DNA of 64,000 bases from a virus: IMG/VR virus record IMGVR_UViG_3300023240_000018, positions 1 through 64,000 of that record, one strand, 5' to 3'. This document shows, piece after piece, positions 14,442 to 22,096 of the stretch (positions within the stretch are counted from its first letter, which is position 1; every line of letters begins with the position of its first letter). The notes below the pieces were generated by a model. It had not been told where the DNA came from and searched no databases. It saw nothing but the letters and a program-made list of their open reading frames with translations. The translations under genes and the position numbers were made by a program.

Positions 14442-16207
14442 GGGGCCATCCTTATGTTTCGCAGGTTGTTGTGTTGTGCGTTTTGTGCGGGGGCTCCTGA
14501 TGATGGAGGAACGTATGTTGCATCGTATCCACCGTCGGTTATCGTCCAATTGCGTGGGGCCGCTGTGAGGATATCCCTCTGAGTTTGGCCTGTGTCGTGG
14601 TATTTACTAGAACCTCCGCCCCACGTGACGCTGTTGTTTGCATTAGCGGATAGCCCTGCCAATAGTGCGTTATAATCTCCGGTGTTTATCGTATTGCCGG
14701 CCCACGCGATCCCAAAATTAGTTCCGCTGCTTGTGTCGATCAGCGGGAAACTTGTTAGGGAATTATCTCGCCATGCGCCTGAAAAATCAGTTCCGCTGCT
14801 TGTGTCAATCAATGGGAAACTTGTTAGGGAATTCCCGTCCCATGCGCTCTCAAAATCAGTTCCGCTGCTTGTGTCGATCAGCGGGAAACTTGTTAGGGAA
14901 TTCCCGAGCCACGCGCCTGAAAAATTAGTTCCGCTGCTTGTGTCAATCAATGGGAAACTTGTTAGGGAATTATTGAACCATGCGCTCCCAAAATTAGTTC
15001 CACTGCTTGTATCGATCAGCGGGAAACTTGTTAGGGAATTCCCGAGCCACGCGCCTGAAAAATTAGTTCCGCTGCTTGTGTCGATCAGCGGGAAACTTGT
15101 TAGGGAATTATTGAGCCATGCGTTCCCAAAATTAGTTCCGCTGCTTGTGTCGATCAGCGGGAAACTTGTTAGGGAATTATCTCGCCATGCGCCTGAAAAA
15201 TTAGTTCCTCTGCTTGTGTCAATCAATGGGAAACTTGTTAGCGAATTCCCTCGCCATGCGTTCCCAAAATCAGTTCCGCTGCTTGTGTCGATCAGCGGGA
15301 AACTTGTTAGGGAATTCCCGTCCCATGCGAATGAAAAAGTAGTTCCACTGCTTGTATCGATCAGCGGGAAACTTGTTAGCGAATTCTCTCGCCATGCGCC
15401 TGAAAAATTAGTTCCGCTGCTTGTGTCAATCAATGGGAAACTTGTTAGGGAATTATTGAGCCATGCGAATGAAAAATTAGTTCCGCTGCTTGTGTCAATC
15501 AATGGGAAACTTGTTAGCGAATTGTTGACCCATGAATATCGAAAATTAGTTCCGCTGCTTGTGTCAATCAATGGGAAACTTGTTAGCGAATTGTTGAACC
15601 ATGCGAATAGAAAATTAGTTCCGCTGCTTGTGTCGATCAGCGGGAAACTTGTTAGCGAATTCTCTCGCCATGCGAATGAAAAAATAGTTCCACTGCTTGT
15701 GTCAATCAATGGGAAACTTGTTAGCGAATTCCCTCGCCATGCGTTCCCAAAATTAGTTCCGCTGCTTGTGTCAATCAGCGGGAAACTTGTTAGCGAATTA
15801 TCTCGCCATGCGAATGAAAAATCAGTAACAAACCCAGTCACTGCTGTTGCGTGATCCGTTGCTGTGATGGTCAAATTGGAGCATCCGTAGAACGCATCCT
15901 CAAACGTGATCCACTTGTTCGTTCCCCAGTTGGCCAACTCCAAGACCTTCAGTTTATCGCCGCCATTATTGAATTTAATAGCGGGAAATCCACCGGTTGA
16001 TGACTCCGTGATGCTCAGAGTGTAATCTCCACCAGATGAATACGTGTGAGTCCAACTTGATCCGCTATTTATCGTCTCGTCCGCTCCACCGTCGCCCCAA
16101 TCGATGACAAAATCGTACGTCTCGCCCGAATCACCCGGCAGGGTGAATTGCGTGCTACTGGATGTGCCAGAGTTGGTTGTTCGGATCAATAGCTGGAATG
16201 CACTCAC
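14438..16207 (-). CDS. repeat adhesin with PKD-like domain (BspA/DUF285-type), 589 aa
   Basis: Residues ~20-70 have the PKD-type pattern WGDG and HTYSSGGDYTLSI, a surface beta-sandwich. LEDAF-like FEDAFYGCSNL follows, as in BspA/DUF285 leucine-rich repeat proteins. Residues 134-501 are sixteen perfect-length 23-residue units on the theme WxxNSLTSFPLIDTSSGTNF plus three residues. Variation is confined to positions 2-3 and 19-22. It likely binds a host-surface receptor as a fibre or decoration. It starts three bases from the gene at 16210. Confidence 0.8.
   Translation of the reverse strand: MSAFQLLIRTTNSGTSSSTQFTLPGDSGETYDFVIDWGDGGADETINSGSSWTHTYSSGGDYTLSITESSTGGFPAIKFNNGGDKLKVLELANWGTNKWITFEDAFYGCSNLTITATDHATAVTGFVTDFSFAWRDNSLTSFPLIDTSSGTNFGNAWRGNSLTSFPLIDTSSGTIFSFAWRENSLTSFPLIDTSSGTNFLFAWFNNSLTSFPLIDTSSGTNFRYSWVNNSLTSFPLIDTSSGTNFSFAWLNNSLTSFPLIDTSSGTNFSGAWRENSLTSFPLIDTSSGTTFSFAWDGNSLTSFPLIDTSSGTDFGNAWRGNSLTSFPLIDTSRGTNFSGAWRDNSLTSFPLIDTSSGTNFGNAWLNNSLTSFPLIDTSSGTNFSGAWLGNSLTSFPLIDTSSGTNFGSAWFNNSLTSFPLIDTSSGTNFSGAWLGNSLTSFPLIDTSSGTDFESAWDGNSLTSFPLIDTSSGTDFSGAWRDNSLTSFPLIDTSSGTNFGIAWAGNTINTGDYNALLAGLSANANNSVTWGGGSSKYHDTGQTQRDILTAAPRNWTITDGGYDATYVPPSSGAPAQNAQHNNLRNIRMAP
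14705..15808 (-). repeat. 16 tandem 69-bp coding repeats
   Basis: Sixteen head-to-tail 69-base units inside the adhesin gene, each nearly identical apart from two short variable windows. Identical units recur non-adjacently (for example the WLGNS and WRDNS types), a sign of shuffling or gene conversion rather than simple stepwise duplication. The array also creates a long antisense frame that is not a gene. Confidence 0.95.
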
Positions 16208-16209
16208 GA

Positions 16210-16881
16210 TTAACCCCCGCTCGGATTGCCGTCATACCCACTCGGATGACCGACCGGATTGCCGTCAGTCGTCGACAGCAACTCATCGGCGTACGATTGC
16301 AGTGCGGCTGGCGTCATGTCGTCCGTTGTCTCAAGCCACGCCGCCATTGCGTTCAGACGCCTCTGCTGCGGGTCAATGATCGCCTGCGGAATCGCCAATG
16401 TCGCGGCAATGATTGTCCGTTTAGCATCCTCGTCCATGACCGCTGCCACGACATCCGCTGTCACGTCGCGGTACTTAACACCGCCAGTCAGCTCGTCCAT
16501 GTCGGCTTGGATGTCCTCAGCGGATTCCGGTCGTATTGCCTTTGCGGTATTTGTGATCGTCGTGGTCAACTGACCAATCGCAGCCACGTCCCCGCTGTGG
16601 ATCACTCGATTGTGTGTGTTCATGTATCGGATCAATTTGTCGTACGCTGACGATAGGCTTTTACTGCCGACATTGTCGACCGACGTCTTCAGCGACCCGT
16701 CGAGTAAGTCATAACGCTCTAAGACTTTTTGCAGGTCAGGACTCGATCCGTCAGAGTCCACTCCAACAGTGTTACGCACGTGCTGAGTCATCGCACGAAA
16801 CGCGGCCGCAATCGTCTCAGTATTTGTAGTGTCGTCGTTGGCAGCTCGCACTGCGTTGATCTCATCGATAGTCGGTCGCAT
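16210..16881 (-). CDS. hypothetical virion-associated protein, 223 aa
   Basis: ATG at 16881 follows AAGGATCAAACGAC. Helical throughout (IDEINAVRAANDDTTNTETI, SLSSAYDKLIRYMNTHNRV). It ends with a Gly/Pro/Asn tail holding two GNP repeats (DGNPVGHPSGYDGNPSGG). It is the first gene after a strong terminator and heads the fibre operon, so it may be a fibre adaptor or assembly protein; inference from position only. Confidence 0.65.
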   Translation of the reverse strand: MRPTIDEINAVRAANDDTTNTETIAAAFRAMTQHVRNTVGVDSDGSSPDLQKVLERYDLLDGSLKTSVDNVGSKSLSSAYDKLIRYMNTHNRVIHSGDVAAIGQLTTTITNTAKAIRPESAEDIQADMDELTGGVKYRDVTADVVAAVMDEDAKRTIIAATLAIPQAIIDPQQRRLNAMAAWLETTDDMTPAALQSYADELLSTTDGNPVGHPSGYDGNPSGG

Positions 16882-16901
16882 GTCGTTTGATCCTTGAGAG
16901 T

Positions 16902-16931
16902 AAAAAACCCGGTGTCTCCCGTCACACCGGG
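16902..16931 (-). terminator. strong intrinsic terminator
   Basis: On the minus strand CCCGGTGT, an 8-base loop, ACACCGGG and TTTTTT. It separates the lysis/host-interface cluster (upstream, 16.9-23.5 kb) from the fibre operon that begins at 16881. Confidence 0.9.
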
Positions 16932-16940
16932 AAGCCGCAT

Positions 16941-17135
16941 CTATGACGGTCCTGATTCGTTGTGCTTCACGCGGTCGAATGCAAGCAATTCTTCCGCCAA
17001 TTTCCAGCGCTCGCAGCACTCGCAGCCGGGCTCATAATGGTCGCACTTGTCGCCAAAATTCTGCGACAACCAAGCATCGAGTCTTGACCTAAGTGACTTC
17101 GCTGTTCGTTCGAACTCCTCGTCCTCGTCGTCCAT
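16941..17135 (-). CDS. hypothetical acidic Cys-containing protein, 64 aa
   Basis: ATG at 17135 follows GGAGCGATCG. Starts MDDEDEEFERTAKSLRSRLD and has HYEPGCECCERWKLAEELL, with three Cys in CECC that may bind metal. It overlaps the end of the membrane protein at 17089-17397 by 47 bases in another frame. Last gene of its operon before the terminator. Confidence 0.6.
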   Translation of the reverse strand: MDDEDEEFERTAKSLRSRLDAWLSQNFGDKCDHYEPGCECCERWKLAEELLAFDRVKHNESGPS

Positions 17136-17397
17136 CGATCGCTCCGATTTGCTTCTCAATAATCCGCTCGAGCCATCTGTCGAATTCGATCCTGATCGTC
17201 TCACGCTCTTGCATGTGACGATTTTCAAGCGTCTCGTATCCACGTTGGATTTCTCGAATGTGATCTGGAATTGCCTTCGTGACTGCGAAGTGAATCGCCC
17301 ACCCACCGGACACCAAGATACACATCAGCAGCACGTTGTTGAACGACTGCCCTGCGAGCCAATCAACGGCTTTTGTTTTGAGATCTTCAGTGGTCAC
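17089..17397 (-). CDS. single-pass membrane protein, 102 aa; holin/spanin candidate
   Basis: A hydrophobic segment at residues ~21-42 (NVLLMCILVSGGWAIHFAVT) is followed by a charged, coiled-coil-like tail (LENRHMQERETIRIEFDRWL). One N-terminal membrane helix with a long soluble coil is seen in some phage holins and in i-spanins. It starts at a 4-base overlap with the next membrane protein. Assignment to lysis is inference from this pair and the nearby peptidase. Confidence 0.6.
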   Translation of the reverse strand: MTTEDLKTKAVDWLAGQSFNNVLLMCILVSGGWAIHFAVTKAIPDHIREIQRGYETLENRHMQERETIRIEFDRWLERIIEKQIGAIDGRRGRGVRTNSEVT

Positions 17398-17798
17398 TGA
17401 GTGTTTCCGTCGTTGGTTGTGTGCTTACTTGTGTCGTCGTAAAGCCCCATGGCCTGCGACTGTGCCGCAATCTCGTCCAGTAGTCGTGCCGACTGTCGCT
17501 CGCTGTACAGCCCCCAAATAAAGTCGACCCACTTCGCAATCTGCCAGCCCCAATAAATCCACGAAATAACCGACAGGCCCATGCGTAACCGGACCTGCTT
17601 TCGCAACTGCCGACGTGTCAATGGTTCGCCGAACGTTGCGTAGTCGATCACCACGGATGCCGCCGCCTGACTTACTCGCCGAGACATTTTCCCGGCCTCA
17701 GTTTCGGCCATGTGTCCGGTGCTGTTTTTGCGATGCGGGGCGATGCCGAATTGCCGATTGATCCGGTTGTTTGTGTCGGCCATTACTAGGTTTGTCAT
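17394..17798 (-). CDS. membrane protein, 134 aa; lysis-cluster candidate
   Basis: Has a Trp-rich hydrophobic segment around residues 76-100 (SVISWIYWGWQIAKWVDFIW) between a basic N-terminal half (RRQLRKQVRLRMG) and an acidic C-terminus. ATG at 17798 or 17783 are both possible. It overlaps neighbours by four bases at each end. Basic residues before the helix suggest the N-terminus stays in the cytoplasm. Confidence 0.6.
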   Translation of the reverse strand: MTNLVMADTNNRINRQFGIAPHRKNSTGHMAETEAGKMSRRVSQAAASVVIDYATFGEPLTRRQLRKQVRLRMGLSVISWIYWGWQIAKWVDFIWGLYSERQSARLLDEIAAQSQAMGLYDDTSKHTTNDGNTQ

Positions 17799-18085
17799 TT
17801 GGTGGCAATCGTAATGTCAGCCCACGGCCAGACAGTAATCTCGATCCGGTCCCGATATTGACGGATTTCTGTGACGCTAGAATCAGGTCCCGGCGTGTCA
17901 ACTTTTGCTGGCTTGTCGAACGTCCAAACCACTGCATCGCCCCGTACTGTAGGCGTCGGCAGTTTTCGGCTTCCGAGCCTGATTTCTCGACCGCCTACCG
18001 TTAGCTTGCCGGCATGAAACAACTCCCACACCAGAGCGTTCGCTGGCGACGGATGCCGCTCGTTGATTTTGAGCAGTGTCGCCAT
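17795..18085 (-). CDS. hypothetical protein, 96 aa
   Basis: ATG at 18085 (MATLLKINERHPSPANALVW) is preferred; the frame upstream runs through the neighbouring lipoprotein gene and has no ribosome site. Beta-rich, ending ITVWPWADITIATK. It starts one base after the preceding stop and overlaps the next gene by four bases. Function unknown. Confidence 0.6.
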   Translation of the reverse strand: MATLLKINERHPSPANALVWELFHAGKLTVGGREIRLGSRKLPTPTVRGDAVVWTFDKPAKVDTPGPDSSVTEIRQYRDRIEITVWPWADITIATK

Positions 18086-18086
18086 G

Positions 18087-18917
18087 TTATCGCCTCCGGC
18101 CAAACAGACCGCGACGTGTCGAGCGTGACCGCGTAGGACACACACCACCCGGACAGGACGACGTGTTGCTGTATCTGACTGGCTGAGATTGGGCTCCAGA
18201 ATCGACACCGTGAGTTTCGCGCAGGTGCGTGGCCAGATCACCGGGCCACGTCCACGACCCGCCACCGTGAAGTGCGTTGTGCGTCGCGACCATATCGCTG
18301 TGTGATGCTGCTGCAGGGCGCGACGGACGAGCAGGGCGAGACACGATCATCTCCGCCTGTGTGTCCAGCAGATTAGACTTAAGCCACCTGAGCATTGTGT
18401 CGCTGTATCCGTACTGCACTGCGTAGCCCGTCTCTGATGTCGCTGAGCGGAAACGGATTGCGGGTCTACTGCCGCCGATCCCGTTACCTGATGCCACGGC
18501 GATCGTAAATTCGTCGAGCATGCCGGATGCAATGTCGGCGCGAAGTCGGTCACATGGCGGGCAGTTGAAATCAGCGTAGGTGACCCACAGCGTCGGCTTG
18601 TCATTGGACTCGACAGTCTTACCCCCACAGACACACGGGTCGCACTCGCAGTCGGCACAATCACAATCCACAGTGGACGCCCCACCCGTCTCCGTCACTA
18701 GTGGCACTAGATCCTCAGGGCTAGCGTCCAGCTGCTGGATTATCCTGTCGAGCTTCGCTGTCTGGTCGGTCAATTGTGCGTGCGTCGTGTCGTTTTGGCT
18801 GGCCAAAGCGGACACTCCGGAGAGCGATCGTTTGAGCATCGTCAGTTCGGCTGAGTCCGGTGCTGACTGAGTACAGCCGCACAGGCATATTGTTATCGTC
18901 AACAAAATGGTTCGCAT
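18087..18917 (-). CDS. thioredoxin-like lipoprotein with CPPC motif, 276 aa
   Basis: ATG at 18917 follows AGGAATAGAAT. Residues 1-15 are a lipoprotein signal peptide with lipobox LCGC (Cys15 acylated). A helical linker follows, then a six-Cys cluster (residues 85-97, CDCADCECDPCVC). Next is a thioredoxin-type strand and active-site motif LWVTYADFNCPPCDRLRADI (CPPC 119-122). Near the end SWTWPGDLATHLRETHGV recalls short motifs I associate with planctomycete-group proteins. It is probably anchored on the outer face of a membrane as a disulfide reductase or isomerase. Such a protein in a phage cluster with membrane proteins and a cysteine peptidase is unusual. Confidence 0.75.
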   Translation of the reverse strand: MRTILLTITICLCGCTQSAPDSAELTMLKRSLSGVSALASQNDTTHAQLTDQTAKLDRIIQQLDASPEDLVPLVTETGGASTVDCDCADCECDPCVCGGKTVESNDKPTLWVTYADFNCPPCDRLRADIASGMLDEFTIAVASGNGIGGSRPAIRFRSATSETGYAVQYGYSDTMLRWLKSNLLDTQAEMIVSRPARPSRPAAASHSDMVATHNALHGGGSWTWPGDLATHLRETHGVDSGAQSQPVRYSNTSSCPGGVCPTRSRSTRRGLFGRRR

Positions 18918-18920
18918 ATT

Positions 18921-19199
18921 CTATTCCTGTTCTAGCGACAGTGGCGTGTATTCCATGCCGCATTTAGCAGCGGCAATTATAACAGCGGATCGAAACACGC
19001 CTTTGCTTGCGAATGCACCGTGTCCCCCTACCCAAAAGGGTATGGCTTTTTGAATCTCTTGGGCGATTTTGTTGCGGCCTTTTACGCTGTCTCTCCAATC
19101 TGGCCACACCTGTTCTTGCCACGTATCGAAAAAATGGACGAGCGTCAGGTAATCGGCAGTGACTGTGACGGTTTGTCCGTCAGCGTTGTTTGTAATCAT
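18921..19199 (-). CDS. hypothetical protein, 92 aa
   Basis: ATG at 19199 follows AGGAAACTACACG. Contains YLTLVHFFDTWQEQVWPDWR and IPFWVGGHGAFASKGVFRSA. No family recognised. It lies between the papain-like peptidase and the thioredoxin-like lipoprotein and is co-transcribed with both. Confidence 0.6.
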   Translation of the reverse strand: MITNNADGQTVTVTADYLTLVHFFDTWQEQVWPDWRDSVKGRNKIAQEIQKAIPFWVGGHGAFASKGVFRSAVIIAAAKCGMEYTPLSLEQE

Positions 19200-19233
19200 C
19201 GTGTAGTTTCCTGCGTTTTGGGTAGGAAGTAAT

Positions 19234-20061
19234 TCAAATCCTCAAATCGTTTTTCATGTCGTCGAGCGTGTATTCTCGGGGCTGCATGTTGGGCATGTCC
19301 GACAGCCCCACAAACGTCGTGTTTTGATAACGCAACATCTGTTTGATCGCTGTTGGGCTCCATTCGGCCCAGCCGTTTTGCCCCCAAGTGTTGGCCCACG
19401 AATTTAGAATCCAGGCGTACGGATCGCCGTTGGAATCAACTCTGGTTGACAGACACAGAGCGCAGATCGAATGACCGCCGTCTCGCCCGCCGCTGGAATA
19501 CGAATCCACCAGTTTTCGATTGACGGTGCTGTTCCAGCCGATGCCCTGATGGATTCCGCCGAGCCCAGCGCCGAGGAACGTCCGGTAGCCGTCGTAGCTG
19601 GTGATCTGCGTGCTGCTGCCGACTGTGTAGTTTTTTGCGTCTGCCAAAACTGCTGAGTAATCCGACGGCCGTGCTGGACTGTAACTGCGTGGATACCTCC
19701 ACAATTCCTCGCGGCACAAGCCTGTATTGATGGCCAATTTAACGCCCGCTGATATGGTTGAGCCACGGTCGCCACGGATGTTGCTCAGCTTCTGAGCCTC
19801 GTAGTATCCCATGGCCCGGCTGAGCTGAAACCATTTTGCCTCGCCGTGGAGCACGACGTAAATCCATTCCATCACGGACGACAGCGAGTGACCAGCGCAC
19901 GCCCCTTGGCCGCCCTGATTTTCGACGATCGCCAGCGACCGGACGTCTAACCGGACCTCATTGTACGTGCCACGCATGGCCAAAACGTTAGTCTCGCGAG
20001 ACAGTGACCGGATGTATTCTTGGTCTTCTAGCTCGATCGGATAGCCGGTAAAGTTGGTCAT
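19234..20061 (-). CDS. papain-family (C1) cysteine peptidase, 275 aa
   Basis: ATG at 20061 follows GGAGGCGTCGCA. All C1 signatures are present: NQGGQGACAGHS with oxyanion-hole Gln49 and nucleophile Cys55, GGHSICAL with His197, and ILNSWANTWGQNGWAEWS with Asn220. Length fits a bare catalytic domain without a long pro-region or signal peptide. Papain-type enzymes are rare in phages. It may process virion proteins, act as a lysis enzyme on a protein-rich envelope, or degrade a host factor. A neighbouring CPPC lipoprotein could keep the active-site Cys reduced; this is inference. Confidence 0.9.
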   Translation of the reverse strand: MTNFTGYPIELEDQEYIRSLSRETNVLAMRGTYNEVRLDVRSLAIVENQGGQGACAGHSLSSVMEWIYVVLHGEAKWFQLSRAMGYYEAQKLSNIRGDRGSTISAGVKLAINTGLCREELWRYPRSYSPARPSDYSAVLADAKNYTVGSSTQITSYDGYRTFLGAGLGGIHQGIGWNSTVNRKLVDSYSSGGRDGGHSICALCLSTRVDSNGDPYAWILNSWANTWGQNGWAEWSPTAIKQMLRYQNTTFVGLSDMPNMQPREYTLDDMKNDLRI

Positions 20062-20612
20062 TGCGACGCCTCCAGTTTGTCGGCCATCTGAACCAGCGTC
20101 CCGGCGTCAATTGCCTCGGCCAGCATGTCGGTATACGGCACCCAGTCCGTCCTGCGTGCGGCTGCTCGTCGGTCATTTACGGCGACGACGATTGCTCGGC
20201 GATCGGCTGCGGTTTCTGCTGGCATCGTCGCGGCGTCTCGCAGGATTGCGGCTTGGCTGGCTCGGTCAGCCGCATGGCACGTGGCCAACACGTCGCCGAC
20301 AACCATCTGATCCAGCGTCCCGGCGTCAATTGCCTCAGCCAACATTTCGGTGTACGGCATCCAGTCCGTCGTATGCGCTGCTGCTCGCCGATCGTTTACT
20401 GCTACGACGATCGCCCGGAGGTCATCCGAAGTCACCGCGGGCATCGTGGCGGCGTCTCGCAGAATTGCAACCTGGCTGGCACGGTCAGCCGCATGGCTGT
20501 TTGCTAACGCCTCGCCGACAGCCGACGTGGTATCTGACGTACTATCCGACGTAGGCACCAGCAGCAAAACGCCGCCGATAATCGCGATAATTGCGGGGGC
20601 GAATCGTTTCAT
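20058..20612 (-). CDS. membrane-anchored or secreted protein with duplicated domain, 184 aa
   Basis: Residues 1-20 (MKRFAPAIIAIIGGVLLLVP) form a signal peptide or anchor. Two ~70-residue units follow, each with HAADRASQ(V/A)AILRDAATMP and RAIVVAVNDRRAAA, ending MLAEAIDAGTL. The units are about 85% alike, so a recent in-frame duplication. It overlaps both neighbours by four bases. Function unknown; extracytoplasmic location is inferred from the signal. Confidence 0.7.
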   Translation of the reverse strand: MKRFAPAIIAIIGGVLLLVPTSDSTSDTTSAVGEALANSHAADRASQVAILRDAATMPAVTSDDLRAIVVAVNDRRAAAHTTDWMPYTEMLAEAIDAGTLDQMVVGDVLATCHAADRASQAAILRDAATMPAETAADRRAIVVAVNDRRAAARRTDWVPYTDMLAEAIDAGTLVQMADKLEASQ

Positions 20613-20953
20613 TCTGCCACCGCCGTTTCAACCGGCCTGCCCTCAAGATCTCTGATCCTCGCGACCTGAGCTGCATCCCGAGACGCACCGGAGGTGAGCT
20701 GCGCGATTATACTGTCGGCGGAGGCGCTGCCCATTGATTTGACGATGTCCTCCACCCACGCGACGGCACCGGGTGGCGGTAGTTCATCCGCCAATCGAGC
20801 TGTCAAGGAATCCTTGACAGCTGAATCGTCAACTGTTGAGTGATCCTTAACAGTTCGGCCCGTCCACATCTGATAGGCCAGAGTTCCGACGCCGCCCACG
20901 GCCATGACAGCCCCGAAAATCGGCATCCAGTTAATCGTGATCGTTGCAATCAT
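20609..20953 (-). CDS. membrane-anchored protein, 114 aa
   Basis: ATG at 20953. Begins MIATITINWMPIFGAVMAVG with one membrane helix to ~residue 26. A soluble Asp/Ala/Ser-rich domain follows, including TVKDHSTVDDSAVKDSLTAR, where the DNA shows a short inverted duplication (gtcaaggaatccttgac, a palindrome, near 20802). Overlaps the next gene by four bases. Function unknown. Confidence 0.6.
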   Translation of the reverse strand: MIATITINWMPIFGAVMAVGGVGTLAYQMWTGRTVKDHSTVDDSAVKDSLTARLADELPPPGAVAWVEDIVKSMGSASADSIIAQLTSGASRDAAQVARIRDLEGRPVETAVAE

Positions 20954-20967
20954 CGGCTCGACCTCGG

Positions 20968-21303
20968 TTATACGTAGATTGACAGACCTGTTTTCGCAAG
21001 GTCCAGAACAGCCTGCACGACCGGCCGCAGAAGACTGGCCTCCATACTCTCGGTCATCCACGGGATGTCGATCCGATCGTTGAGCACGTTGACCAAGATG
21101 TCCTCAAGCCGGCCCAACTCCTCAGCGCTCAATCCGTCTGCTGCATCGAGGACAAACGTCTTGATTGAGTCAGGGATTCGCGGGCCGATCAGATTGACGC
21201 ACCACGCGATTGCGACCGCTTCCTGCTCTTCGGAAAGAAACGGCAGGTCAAGCTGTACGTTGATCCGGGCCGTGAGTGCCGCGTTGAAATCGTGGTCGGT
21301 CAT
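20968..21303 (-). CDS. hypothetical helical protein, 111 aa
   Basis: ATG at 21303 follows AAAGGCGTTCCC; a longer frame to 21342 lacks a ribosome site. Acidic and helical (LPFLSEEQEAVAIAWCVNLI, LSAEELGRLEDILVNVLNDR). No family recognised. Confidence 0.6.
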   Translation of the reverse strand: MTDHDFNAALTARINVQLDLPFLSEEQEAVAIAWCVNLIGPRIPDSIKTFVLDAADGLSAEELGRLEDILVNVLNDRIDIPWMTESMEASLLRPVVQAVLDLAKTGLSIYV

Positions 21304-21366
21304 GGGAACGCCTTTGGTGGTGTGCGGAATGGTTCCTGCCACATTCTGCGGATTCCGGGCTGATTG

Positions 21367-21597
21367 TCAAGGCCAATCCCATGACAGGCCCTTCAGCGCT
21401 TCTGCGATTTTTCGCTTCAGGTCGTTCAGCTGTTTTTCGGCTTCGTCGGCACGCTGCTTTTCGATGAGCAGTTCTTTCGACAGCATTCGCGCGCGATGAT
21501 TCGAGCTTATCACCTGATCTATCAGCTGCATGTTCCGGTCGCGCATGGCCCGCAACTTCAATCGGGACGTCAGAATCTCCGTTAGCGTTTTGATCAT
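21367..21597 (-). CDS. short coiled-coil protein, 76 aa
   Basis: ATG at 21597 follows AAAGGCTTGTACG. Heptad-like pattern over most of its length (LLIEKQRADEAEKQLNDLKR), typical of a coiled coil, with a basic N-terminus. It is the first gene downstream of a regulatory region with iterons and an inverted repeat. Confidence 0.6.
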   Translation of the reverse strand: MIKTLTEILTSRLKLRAMRDRNMQLIDQVISSNHRARMLSKELLIEKQRADEAEKQLNDLKRKIAEALKGLSWDWP

Positions 21598-21636
21598 CGT
21601 ACAAGCCTTTCGTTCGAACCCTGGAAACGTATGTTC

Positions 21637-21652
21637 ACGAAACAGATTTCGT
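21637..21652. promoter_or_regulatory. inverted repeat, operator candidate
   Basis: ACGAAA-CAGA-TTTCGT, a perfect 6-bp dyad with 4-base spacer, 40 bases upstream of the minus-strand start at 21597 and next to the iterons. Typical size and place for a dimeric repressor site. Confidence 0.45.
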
Positions 21653-21667
21653 TAACATGGCGGGTTT

Positions 21668-21700
21668 TTATGCGCCGATTATGCGTCGGTTATGCGTCGT
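21668..21700. repeat. three tandem 11-bp iterons
   Basis: TTATGCGCCGA, TTATGCGTCGG, TTATGCGTCGT stand head to tail with exact 11-base spacing, so they lie on one face of the helix. They sit between the HTH gene (21710-22096) and the coiled-coil gene. Either operator sites for the HTH protein or an origin-type iteron cluster. Confidence 0.75.
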
Positions 21701-21709
21701 TTTCGTGAC

Positions 21710-22096
21710 TCATTCTGGGTTCCTCAGCTTGTCGTTCGCGGCCCTCAGTTTGTTGTTCTCGTGCCGCAGGACTGCCATTTTGCCTTGGGTCTGATGCACC
21801 AGTTTTTTCCATCGTCTCGCCTGCCGTTTACTGCATTCCAATCGGCTTTTAAGCATCTCGGTTTCTTGGCCCGTTGCATTCCATTGTCGCTGCAAATACA
21901 TCCACGTCTGCGGATCATTGCCGAACAGGATCGCCAGCCGGTCTGCAATGGCCTGAGTGACATGAGTAGTCCCGTCGAGCAGATCAGCGATCTGCTGAGT
22001 CGTCATGTCGTCCCACGCGTTTGCGAGATCCTCACGCGTCATGCCTCGGGCGGTCATTTCGTCTCGAATGTAGACCGCAGGTTTAAACCCACTCAC
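21710..22096 (-). CDS. HigA-like helix-turn-helix protein with coiled-coil tail, 128 aa
   Basis: Residues 1-70 (PAVYIRDEMTARGMTREDLA, TTQQIADLLDGTTHVTQAIA, RLAILFGNDPQTWMYLQRQW) follow the HigA/XRE antitoxin-type HTH pattern. The second half is a predicted coiled coil (LRHENNKLRAANDKLRN). No HigB toxin is next to it; the neighbour at 22093 shows no toxin motif. It probably regulates transcription, perhaps through the adjacent iterons. Its start overlaps the previous stop by four bases. Confidence 0.75.
   Translation of the reverse strand: MSGFKPAVYIRDEMTARGMTREDLANAWDDMTTQQIADLLDGTTHVTQAIADRLAILFGNDPQTWMYLQRQWNATGQETEMLKSRLECSKRQARRWKKLVHQTQGKMAVLRHENNKLRAANDKLRNPE

Noticed and set aside
14682-15854. 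Long plus-strand frame (390 codons) antisense to the adhesin repeats
   Set aside because: It is a by-product of the 69-base repeat (a multiple of three keeps all frames open) and has no ribosome site.
14438-16207. Diversity-generating retroelement at the variable adhesin
   Set aside because: No reverse transcriptase, no template repeat and no adenine-biased variation; the variation lies within tandem units.
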